A stretch of DNA of 64,000 nt. Origin: an uncultured bacterium (GTDB lineage: Bacteria; Cyanobacteriota; Vampirovibrionia; Gastranaerophilales; Gastranaerophilaceae). The position numbers were made by a program, and so were the translations under genes. This document shows, piece after piece, positions 42,559-49,649 of the stretch. A model generated the notes under the pieces. It made no database searches and was not told the origin of the DNA. It worked only from the letters and a program-made list of their open reading frames with translations. The stretch is taken from assembly GCA_949296355.1 (NCBI GenBank), contig CASFPS010000008.1:62001-126000 (forward strand), given 5' to 3'. The stretch's first letter is position 1, and each line of letters begins with the position of its first letter.

Positions 42559-43865
42559 TCAATCATCTCCCCTCTTAAATACCAGGTTCGGGCAGAAGAT
42601 ATTTTTACATTTACAAACTCGCCTGTAATATCCTTATCATAAGGTATATGAACTATTTTGTTATTCCGTGTGCGTCCTGTTATAATGCTTTGACCATCAT
42701 GATTCTCCAGTTTCTCAACCAGAACTTCCATCTCTCGTTCGATATATTTTTGGTTTGATTTTAAACAACATTCCCTGTTGTGTTCATTGAGCCTTGCCAG
42801 ACGCTCGGTCTTAATATCCTCGGGTATATACAAATCAACCCACCTGGCTGCAACAGTCTTTTCACGAGGAGAATAGGCAGCCGTATTTGAATAATCTAAC
42901 TCCAACTCTGTCATAGCTTTCAGAGTATTTTCAAACTGTTCTTCCGTCTCACCCGGGAACCCCGCTATAAAATCACTTGTTATCGTAACATCAGGAATGC
43001 GGCTTCTTATATTGTCGCAAATCTTTTTATAAGTCGCATAATCGTACCTACGGTTCATTCGCTTCAAAACCTCGTCATCACCGGACTGCATTGGAATATG
43101 AAAATACTCGCAGACTTTATCCAGCTCAATCACCGTATCAATCAATTCTTCGGTTATATCCGTAGGGTAAGATGTCACAAAACGGATTCGGAATTTCCCC
43201 TCCAGTGCATTTATCTGCCTTAAAAGCCACGAAAGGTTTTCGCCCTCATTTTCTCCTTTGTAGCTGTCAACGTTCTGCCCCAGAAGAGTAATTTCTTTAA
43301 ATCCTTCCGATAAAGCTTTTTTCGCTTCATTTATAATAAGTTCTGCCTTCCTCGAACGCTCACGCCCCCTTGTATAAGGTACAATACAGTAAGTACAGAA
43401 GTTATTACACCCCTCCATAATCGGAATCCAGGCGTTAACACTCTTTACACGGTTTATTTTTATTTCCCGCTCCGGATACGGAACTTCCTCTACTGAAACA
43501 AGCCTTTCTCCTGCTTCAATGCGCTTTATAAGTTCGGGAAGTTCATATACTCTCTGCGTTCCGAGAACTAAATCCACATACGGCGCTCTTTTTAAAATAC
43601 TTTCTCCTGCCTGCTGCGCAACACATCCGAAAAATACAATCTTTAAATCCGGCTTGTTCTTTTTCCACTTGCCCCAAACCCCAATTGCACTGTAAGCTTT
43701 ATCTTCCGAAAGCTGCCTGACGGAACAGGTATTAATGATTAATAAATCAGCCTCCTTAGGGTTTTCGGTCTCTGTATACCCTAAATACTCAAGCATTCCG
43801 TACATCCGCTCCGCATCAGATTTATTCATCTGGCAGCCCATTACCTCTATATAAACTTTTTTCAT
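42555..43865 (-). CDS. miaB: tRNA-2-methylthio-N6-dimethylallyladenosine synthase MiaB
   Basis: This 436-aa methylthiotransferase modifies A37 of tRNAs. The N-terminal UPF0004 domain carries C11 (EVMGCQMNKSDAERM), LIINTCSVR and FFGCVAQQ, the three ligands of the auxiliary cluster. The radical SAM triad is EGCNNFCTYCIVPYTRG, and a TRAM domain closes the protein. The start has AAGGGG just upstream. It is followed by alr. Confidence 0.96.
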   Translation of the reverse strand: MKKVYIEVMGCQMNKSDAERMYGMLEYLGYTETENPKEADLLIINTCSVRQLSEDKAYSAIGVWGKWKKNKPDLKIVFFGCVAQQAGESILKRAPYVDLVLGTQRVYELPELIKRIEAGERLVSVEEVPYPEREIKINRVKSVNAWIPIMEGCNNFCTYCIVPYTRGRERSRKAELIINEAKKALSEGFKEITLLGQNVDSYKGENEGENLSWLLRQINALEGKFRIRFVTSYPTDITEELIDTVIELDKVCEYFHIPMQSGDDEVLKRMNRRYDYATYKKICDNIRSRIPDVTITSDFIAGFPGETEEQFENTLKAMTELELDYSNTAAYSPREKTVAARWVDLYIPEDIKTERLARLNEHNRECCLKSNQKYIEREMEVLVEKLENHDGQSIITGRTRNNKIVHIPYDKDITGEFVNVKISSARTWYLRGEMIE

Positions 43866-44955
43866 AATTCCCCTTAATTAAATGTATATAAGTTATTTTA
43901 TTACAAACATATGTTCCGGGGGAGGGGTAAATGATTTCAGTAATGAAGTAAACCTACAAGCCCGACGTAATTGCGGGGGGTAAATGATTTTGGTTGTGAA
44001 GTAAACCTACAAGTCGGGCGTCATTGCGAGGGGGGGTAAATGATTTTGGTTGAGAAGAAATTCAGATTGGGTAAAACCATACATTAATTAAGTTTTTGTC
44101 TGGCTTCAGCCCGAGCTATTTACTCTCAGCCCCTCTCCCTAACCCTCTCCCCAAGGGGGCGAGGGAACGTGCGTTGTCGCTCAATTAACACATATCTTCC
44201 GCCCTGTAAAAATCACGTCATTACGGGGGTAAATGATTTTGGTTATGAAGTAAGCCTACAAGTCGGGCATCATTGCGGGGGTAAATGTATCGGGCTTGTA
44301 TTAAGACTTCCCAGAGTGCAGTCATTGTGAGGGTAAATGATTCTAGTTGTGAAGTAAACCGACAAGCCGAGTGTCATTGCGAGGGAATAGCCATTTAGCC
44401 CGAAGCAATCCTGAACGAATTTTGCAATAAAAAACGTCGGTTGAGGGAACCCAACAGTAACTAAATGGATTGCCACGTCGCTTTCGCTCCTCGCAATGAC
44501 GCCCAAATGGTAGCCCGACAATAACTTTTGCGGAGCAAGCTCCACACTACTGCTGATACGGTAAACCTTGTCATTGCGAGAAAATCTTTGATTTTAGCGG
44601 CAATCCATTTAGTTAATGTTGGGCAAGTATGCCCAACCTACTATTCTATCTTATATATCTTCATTTTTTCTTCTTTGTTTTTCAAAGAAGAAAAAACGAA
44701 GCAAAAAAGAAGAAAACTTGTTGTTTTGAATGCTCTACGAGCATAGGATTAAACGGCTGTTGCGGGCAAAGCCCGCACATCGCCCCTCGCTAAAAACGCT
44801 CGGTAGGGCTTCGCCGCTGTTAATAATGTGGTGCTTGCTCCACAAAAGTTGTATAAGTAAGTGTAGGGTGGGAAAAGCGTCAGCGTTCCCACCGGAATAG
44901 AAAAGTAAGCTTACTCCACAACTATCATGTAAAAATTTAACCGGTTTTATATAAA
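43866..44955. repeat. Dispersed-repeat block 7, the largest (~1.1 kb)
   Basis: This block holds at least five GGGGTAAATG(A/T)...GTAAACCTACAAG(C/T)C(C/G)GGCGTCATTGCG units (43924, 43977, 44033, 44226, 44278). It also has CCCTCTCCCTAACCCTCTCCCC (44131 onward), a GTCATTGCGAGGGAATAGCCATTTAGCCCGAAGCAATCC element (44373-44411), a TTGCCACGTCGCTTTCGCTCCTCGCAATGACG element (44470-44502), and a GTCATTGCGAGAAAATC hairpin (44571-44607). A 19-bp inverted repeat with one mismatch and a TTTTT loop (44659-44701) and a GCGGGCAAAGCCCGC hairpin near 44765 are followed by a GTGGGAAAAGCGTCAGCGTTCCCAC hairpin near 44869. No gene is visible. Confidence 0.8.
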
Positions 44956-45501
44956 TTAAACTTTGGTAAGGAGTGCATCAAAGCCATTAGCCAGCGCTTT
45001 TTCATTAAGAGGAAGCAAATCTTTTTTCTTTTCTCCAAGAACTTTTTCTACACCTTTTGCAAGATACTCTTTTGAAACGATATTGCATACAGACGAGAGA
45101 ACACCTAAAGATACAACATTTGTAACTTTACTTGTACCTAAAGAGTTAGCTATATCACCCATAGGAGCAAACACATAATTTATATCATTTCTGGGCTTAG
45201 ATTCAGCAACAAGCGTAGAATTAGCAATAATTGTACCGCCTTTTTTAACTCTTTGTACAAATCTGTCAAAAGACTGTTGGTTCAAAACCAATGCATAATC
45301 CGTATCCTGCTTGTGAACCGAACTTACTTCCGTATCAGAGACAACTACCTCACAATTAACGGTTCCGCCTCTCATTTCTGCGCCGTAACACGGATACCAT
45401 GTTACATTTTTACCTTCAAGCATAAACGCATTTGCAAGAACAGTTCCCGCAAGCAAAATTCCCTGACCGCCAAAACCTGCTAATATAAAATTTGTTTCCA
45501 T
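44956..45501 (-). CDS. vorC: 2-oxoacid:ferredoxin oxidoreductase gamma subunit
   Basis: This 181-aa gamma chain of the vor/kor/por family has the opening METNFILAGFGGQGILLAGTVLANA and the family motif WYPCYGAEMRGGTVNCEVVVSD. It completes the catalytic oxidoreductase that decarboxylates branched-chain (or related) 2-oxoacids to acyl-CoA, reducing ferredoxin. The start at 45501 (AGGTG upstream) fits the homology; longer frames are rejected. It is the last gene of fdx-vorB-vorA-vorC. The name Vor rather than Por/Kor is a family judgement. Confidence 0.85.
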   Translation of the reverse strand: METNFILAGFGGQGILLAGTVLANAFMLEGKNVTWYPCYGAEMRGGTVNCEVVVSDTEVSSVHKQDTDYALVLNQQSFDRFVQRVKKGGTIIANSTLVAESKPRNDINYVFAPMGDIANSLGTSKVTNVVSLGVLSSVCNIVSKEYLAKGVEKVLGEKKKDLLPLNEKALANGFDALLTKV

Positions 45502-45613
45502 TATACACCTATCTTTACTAATATTACTTATCCTCATCCGGATTTCTAAATTCACACAGATCATTAAGAGATCCTGCCCTCGCCGCATTCCGCTCACGCT
45601 GTCCGGAGAGGGA

Positions 45614-46417
45614 TTAGGCGCTTACATCTTTAAATACGCCGAGCGGAAATACTTTAATCATTTCGTTTCTGACTCTTTCGTGCGCCTCTTCCGGTGTCAT
45701 GTGCCAGTTTGTAGGGCAGGAAGAAAGAATTTCAACAAACCCGAACCCCAGCCCGTCGAGCTGAACCTGAAAAGCTTTTTTGATAGCTTTTTTTGCTTCA
45801 TTAATATGCGGAACAGAATCCAGCGCAACCCTTGCAGAATAGGCAGTTCCGTCACAAAGCGCAATATGTTCCGCAACTTTTATAGGATAGCCAAAGTATT
45901 CTTTGTTTCTTCCGGTCGGAGATGTCGTAGTAACCTGACCCATCATTGTTGTAGGTCCAAGCTGCCCGCCTGTCATACCGTATGTTGTGTTATTTATACA
46001 AAAACTTGTTACTTTTTCACCCCTCAAAGCTGTATGCATAGATTCCGCTAGCCCGATTGAAGCAAAATCACCGTCACCGGAATATGTGAATACAACTTTA
46101 TCCGGTCTTGCTCTTTTAACACCTGTTGCAGAAGCCAGAGCTCTTCCGTGAGGAGCTTCTACACAATCAACCTCCAGAAAGTCATATAAAAATACGGCAC
46201 AACCTACAGAAGTTGAAGAAATAATATCTTCTCTTATTCCAAGCTCATCTATAACCTCTGCCACAAGCCTGATTGCAATACCGTGATCGCATCCCGGGCA
46301 AAAGGTATATCTAAAATTTTCTTTCATTGATTTAGGAATACTAAAAACTTGTACCATACCTTTTTCCCCTGCATTTACCCCTATATTTACCCCTTCTTTA
46401 AGCTCTTGCTGCTGCAT
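45614..46417 (-). CDS. vorA: 2-oxoacid:ferredoxin oxidoreductase beta subunit (TPP-binding)
   Basis: This 267-aa subunit holds thiamine diphosphate and the 2-oxoacid. YTFCPGCDHGIAIRL, YSGDGDFASIGLAE (the GDG-type TPP/Mg site), INNTTYGMTGGQLGPTT and CPTNWHMTPEEAHERV are all typical of VorA-like proteins. AGGAGG lies 7 bases before the ATG at 46417, inside the end of vorB. The first about 20 residues include GVNIGVNAGEKG, encoded by two copies of GGGGTAAAT; the core family sequence seems to begin only at MVQVFSIP, so this N-terminus looks like repeat-derived extra sequence. Confidence 0.87.
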   Translation of the reverse strand: MQQQELKEGVNIGVNAGEKGMVQVFSIPKSMKENFRYTFCPGCDHGIAIRLVAEVIDELGIREDIISSTSVGCAVFLYDFLEVDCVEAPHGRALASATGVKRARPDKVVFTYSGDGDFASIGLAESMHTALRGEKVTSFCINNTTYGMTGGQLGPTTMMGQVTTTSPTGRNKEYFGYPIKVAEHIALCDGTAYSARVALDSVPHINEAKKAIKKAFQVQLDGLGFGFVEILSSCPTNWHMTPEEAHERVRNEMIKVFPLGVFKDVSA

Positions 46418-47528
46418 AGCTTACCTCCTTTACGCTGCCCGGTTGAATTGATTTAGAGGTATTAGAAACCATAATATCTTCTACAGCATCAACGATTTCT
46501 TCAACACTCAGCCACTCACCGCAAGGTCTGCTTACAAAGCTGACATTAACCTTGCCTTCTACTGCGTATTTGACATCTTTAAGCATCTGCCCCATGTTCA
46601 TTTCAACAACAACAAGGTCTTTACCTTTATCCGCAAGAGATTTTAAAGCTTTATAAGGGAACGGTGAAAGTGTTACCGGTCTAAAGCAGCCGACTTTCTT
46701 TCCTTTAGCCCTTAATACATTCATAGCTGCTTTTATATTTCTTGTCATAGATCCGAATGCAACCAGAACTATATCAGCGTCCTCCGTATTAAATTCTTCG
46801 TAAGTTGTTTCGTTTTCAGCAATAACTTCAAACTTTTTATGCAAATCATAAATATGCTGAATTTGTTTTTTCTCATCAGTCGCAACGGAATAAATTTTTC
46901 TGGCATCTCTTCCTTTAGCTCCTGTTAAAGCCCACGAAGAAACATCAACCTCCGGATAAGGATATTCGCCGAAGCTTGCCGGCTCCATCATCTGTCCCAG
47001 AAGTCCGTCTGCAAGAATCATGGTCGGATTTCTGTATTTTTGTGCAAGGTAAAAAGCTCTATACGTCAAATCGACACATTCCTGAACAGTAGACGGAGCA
47101 AGCACTATAAGCTTATAGTCTCCGTTTCCTCCGCCATAGACTGCCTGATTATAGTCTCCCTGAGCAGGATAAATATAACCCAGTCCCGGACCTGTTCTCA
47201 TAACGTTTACGAGAACAACCGGAAGTTCATCGGAAGAGGCGTAAGACAAAGCCTCCTGCATAAGAGAAACTGCGCAGGAAGAAGATGAAGTCATTGCCTT
47301 AACACCTGTAGATACGGCTCCCATAACCATATTTATTGCGCCCAGTTCGCTCTCTGCACAAACATAAGCCCTGCCTAATTCCTGCATTTTTCCGCTCAAA
47401 TACTCGCCGATTTCAGTCTGCGGTGTTATCGGATACCCGAAATAACACTGGCAGCCTGCATTTATAGCTGCCTGAGCTATTGCATAATTTCCTTTTATTA
47501 AAACTTTTTCATTACTTTTATCAGCCAT
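46398..47528 (-). CDS. vorB: 2-oxoacid:ferredoxin oxidoreductase alpha subunit
   Basis: This 376-aa alpha chain belongs to the VorB group (3-methyl-2-oxobutanoate type). The opening LIKGNYAIAQAAINAGCQCYFGYPITPQTEIGEYLS is the group signature. AMTSSSSCAVSLMQEALSYA, VVLVNVMRTGPGLGYIYPAQGDYNQAVYGGGNGDYKLIVLAPST and LADGLLGQMMEP are also diagnostic. The C-terminal domain is complete. It overlaps vorA by 20 bp and follows the ferredoxin gene by 25 bp. Confidence 0.9.
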   Translation of the reverse strand: MADKSNEKVLIKGNYAIAQAAINAGCQCYFGYPITPQTEIGEYLSGKMQELGRAYVCAESELGAINMVMGAVSTGVKAMTSSSSCAVSLMQEALSYASSDELPVVLVNVMRTGPGLGYIYPAQGDYNQAVYGGGNGDYKLIVLAPSTVQECVDLTYRAFYLAQKYRNPTMILADGLLGQMMEPASFGEYPYPEVDVSSWALTGAKGRDARKIYSVATDEKKQIQHIYDLHKKFEVIAENETTYEEFNTEDADIVLVAFGSMTRNIKAAMNVLRAKGKKVGCFRPVTLSPFPYKALKSLADKGKDLVVVEMNMGQMLKDVKYAVEGKVNVSFVSRPCGEWLSVEEIVDAVEDIMVSNTSKSIQPGSVKEVSYAAARA

Positions 47529-47553
47529 TTATTCCCCTTTAATCACTTAGTCA

Positions 47554-47763
47554 CTACCTGTAGACTTCCGTTATTGCCATATCCGGACATCTTTTTGCAC
47601 ACATTGCACACCCTATACATTCGCCTTTAGGATCATCAAATTCCACCATGTAATCCCCGAGCCTGTTTGTTTTGCTGCTTTTTTTAATAAGTCCTTTAGG
47701 ACATGTTGTAGTGCAAATATAACATGATTTGCAACGATTGTTATCAATAATTATCTTTCCCAT
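47554..47763 (-). CDS. 4Fe-4S dicluster ferredoxin-like subunit (vor operon)
   Basis: This 69-aa protein has two CxxCxxCxxxC-type cluster motifs (CKSCYICTTTCPK and CIGCAMCAKRCPD). It passes electrons from the Vor enzyme to other ferredoxins, the role of VorD/PorD-like subunits. The ATG at 47763 with GGGAG upstream is preferred over 47778. It is the first gene of the operon, whose promoter should lie in the 164-bp gap shared with the flagellin gene. Confidence 0.9.
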   Translation of the reverse strand: MGKIIIDNNRCKSCYICTTTCPKGLIKKSSKTNRLGDYMVEFDDPKGECIGCAMCAKRCPDMAITEVYR

Positions 47764-47894
47764 CAGTATTACTCCCATTTATAAAATTATAGCATTAACA
47801 AGTATTTTAGCCTCATATTGTAACAAATTGTAAATTTATTAATCCAAAAGCGTTATTAATTCTGAAAATGTGGAATTAAACAAATATAAAGACA

Positions 47895-47920
47895 AATGCA
47901 AGGACGCATTCGTAGGATGT
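47895..47920 (+). promoter_or_regulatory. CsrA-like binding sites in the flagellin leader
   Basis: AATGC (47895-47899) and GCATT (47906-47910) form a hairpin whose loop carries GGA (47902-47904). A second GTAGGATGT at 47912-47920 closely matches the CsrA consensus ACARGGAUGU, about 12 bases before the ribosome site. Two GGA sites around a flagellin start resemble the B. subtilis hag leader. The role is inferred. Confidence 0.45.
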
Positions 47921-47942
47921 GATCGCCAGAAAGGAGTAAAAA

Positions 47943-48809
47943 ATGGCACTAACAATTAACACAAACATTTCATCCCTCATTGTTCAATCAAACTTGAGCA
48001 AGGCAACCAATTCCCTGAATCAGGCAATTGAAAGAATGACCACCGGTTACAAAATTAACCACGCAGCAGACAACGCAGCAGGTTATTCAATTGCAACAAA
48101 CTGGGAAACCCAATTAGGCTCATTAGATGTAGCCGCAGACAACGCAGCAACAGGTGCTGACATGTTAACCACACTGGAAGACACTTATGCATTGGTATCA
48201 TCTCACTTACAGCGTGTAAGAGATTTGACCGAACAGGCTGCAAACGGAACTTACGGTTCTCAATCATTAAAAGCAATCCAATCAGAAATCACTGCAAGAC
48301 TTGAAGAAATTGATCGTATTGCTGCCAACTGTGAATTTAACGGACTTCACATGATGGACGGCTCTATGAACAACGATATTGCTTTGCAGGTTGGCTTATA
48401 CGGAGACGATTCCAGCCAGATAGCACTGGATGCATCATTATTTAAAGCCGGTGATGTTGACTCTCTATTCGGTGAAGCAATTGATGAAGTTGCTAAAAAA
48501 TGTTCAGGATATGACGGTACTACAATTACAGGCGGTCAGGCAGACATGCTTGATAAAATTGATGAAGTAATTAACGAGATTTCTGCAAGAACAACCACAT
48601 TAGGTGCCGCTCAAAACAGAATTGAATCAGCTATTGAATCAATCGGGGTTCAATCTGAAAACATCTTGTCATCATTATCAACATTAAGAGACGCTGATGT
48701 TGCGGAAGAATCTTCAAATTACATTCAGGCACAAATCTTGCAGCAGGCTTCAGCTACATTACTTGCAACTGCAAACCAGACACCAAGTATTGCACTGAAC
48801 TTGTTATAA
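47943..48809 (+). CDS. fliC: Flagellin
   Basis: This 288-aa filament protein has the conserved N-terminal D0/D1 (MALTINTNISSLIVQSNLSKATNSLNQAIERMTTGYKINHAADNAAGYSIA) and C-terminal D1/D0 (LRDADVAEESSNYIQAQILQQASATLLATANQTPSIALNLL). The middle is short, so domains D2/D3 are reduced. AAGGAG precedes the ATG. I find no convincing sigma-28 box upstream (the best TAAA-N15-GCGTTATT is poor). The leader carries two CsrA-like GGA sites. A terminator follows. Confidence 0.96.
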   Translation: MALTINTNISSLIVQSNLSKATNSLNQAIERMTTGYKINHAADNAAGYSIATNWETQLGSLDVAADNAATGADMLTTLEDTYALVSSHLQRVRDLTEQAANGTYGSQSLKAIQSEITARLEEIDRIAANCEFNGLHMMDGSMNNDIALQVGLYGDDSSQIALDASLFKAGDVDSLFGEAIDEVAKKCSGYDGTTITGGQADMLDKIDEVINEISARTTTLGAAQNRIESAIESIGVQSENILSSLSTLRDADVAEESSNYIQAQILQQASATLLATANQTPSIALNLL

Positions 48810-48846
48810 TAAATAATAAAAAAGATTTGGGATACATTACCCTGAA

Positions 48847-48892
48847 AAAAGCAAGGAGAGTTTACCTAAAAGTTTACCCCCTCCTTGCTTTT
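48847..48892 (+). terminator. Terminator after flagellin
   Basis: AAAAGCAAGGAG (48847-48858) pairs with CTCCTTGCTTTT (48881-48892), a 12-bp stem with an inner loop containing a further AGTTTACC / AGTTTACCCC direct repeat. Outer GGGATACA/TGTATCC pairing adds stability. Confidence 0.85.
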
Positions 48893-49007
48893 GTGTATCC
48901 TATAATAAGCGGTTTTAAATTTATCTTTACATTTCTTTATAATATGGCAAATTATTGCGATTTTGGGTGTTTATAAATATAATGGAAGAAAGTGTGAAGG
49001 TGGTTTT

Positions 49008-49520
49008 ATGGTTGACATATTTAATACTGGCTCTACCGGCTTTAAACAAAATTCGTATGGCAACATTCAGAGAATAGGAACAACTCCTAACGGCAGAGCT
49101 ATTTACAGAGTAATTGACTCGCAGGGAGAGGAGTCAGGGAAATTAAGCGTACCGCAAAACCAGGTCGATAAATTTGAATCTGCTTACAGAGATGTTATGG
49201 ATACAGCCCCGCAAATACAAAAATTTGTTCTTGAAAACTCTTCTGAACAGGATATAAAAAAAAGGAGGAACAAATCCCGCGCCATTGTTGCAACAGGCGG
49301 TATTATAGGTGCTGCAGTTCCAATAGCTTTAACTAAAAATGTTTCACGTGTAAAATCCATACTTGCAACAGTCGCCGGTATAATTGTCGGCATCTCCGCC
49401 GGATTTGCAGCCTCACTTGCAGCCACAACACCTCCGGGAACTTATAAATTTGCAAAAGCAACAAGAACTTTTTCAAAACTTGATATTCAACCGGTAATAG
49501 AAAATAACGAAAATACATAA
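49008..49520 (+). CDS. Small membrane protein of unknown function
   Basis: This 170-aa protein begins MVDIFNTGSTGFKQNSYG. It has a soluble N-terminal half and two hydrophobic helices (AIVATGGIIGAAVPIALT and SILATVAGIIVGISAGFAASLAA) and a polar tail. The start at 49008 is chosen because GAAGGTGG precedes it; the longer TTG frame is less likely. TGGTTGACA-like boxes upstream suggest an own promoter near 48920-48950. The family is not recognised; the GFK near the N-terminus is not a true F-x-G match. Confidence 0.7.
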   Translation: MVDIFNTGSTGFKQNSYGNIQRIGTTPNGRAIYRVIDSQGEESGKLSVPQNQVDKFESAYRDVMDTAPQIQKFVLENSSEQDIKKRRNKSRAIVATGGIIGAAVPIALTKNVSRVKSILATVAGIIVGISAGFAASLAATTPPGTYKFAKATRTFSKLDIQPVIENNENT

Positions 49521-49568
49521 CGCTTATGTAAATATTTACAACTTTTCCACTTTTCAACCTGTTTTGTT

Positions 49569-49636
49569 TATACTATTATTATTAAGAATAAAAATAGTAT
49601 AACTTAATGGAAGAATTCGGCTTTCGAGCAGCCGGA
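49569..49636 (+). promoter_or_regulatory. Two hairpins in the pnp leader
   Basis: TATACTATT (49569-49577) pairs exactly with AATAGTATA (49593-49601). CGGCT (49618-49622) pairs with AGCCG (49630-49634). Stable leader stems of pnp are RNase III targets for autoregulation in other bacteria; whether that applies here is inference. Confidence 0.4.
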
Positions 49637-49649
49637 GAAAGAAGGAAAA

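Noticed and set aside
43922-44290. Regularly spaced repeats considered as a CRISPR array (also 34041-34195 and 16300-16465)
   Set aside because: Units are contiguous, degenerate and about 55 bp with no unique spacers of constant length; no cas genes; modules recur in other gaps in both orientations.
44659-44701. 19-bp inverted repeat taken as a terminator
   Set aside because: No gene ends nearby (next ends are hundreds of bases away) and the arms are A/T-only tracts in a repeat block; kept as part of the block.
47830-47860. Sigma-28 promoter for flagellin (TAAA-N15-GCGTTATT)
   Set aside because: The -10 half matches the consensus at too few positions compared with the clear box at 62239.
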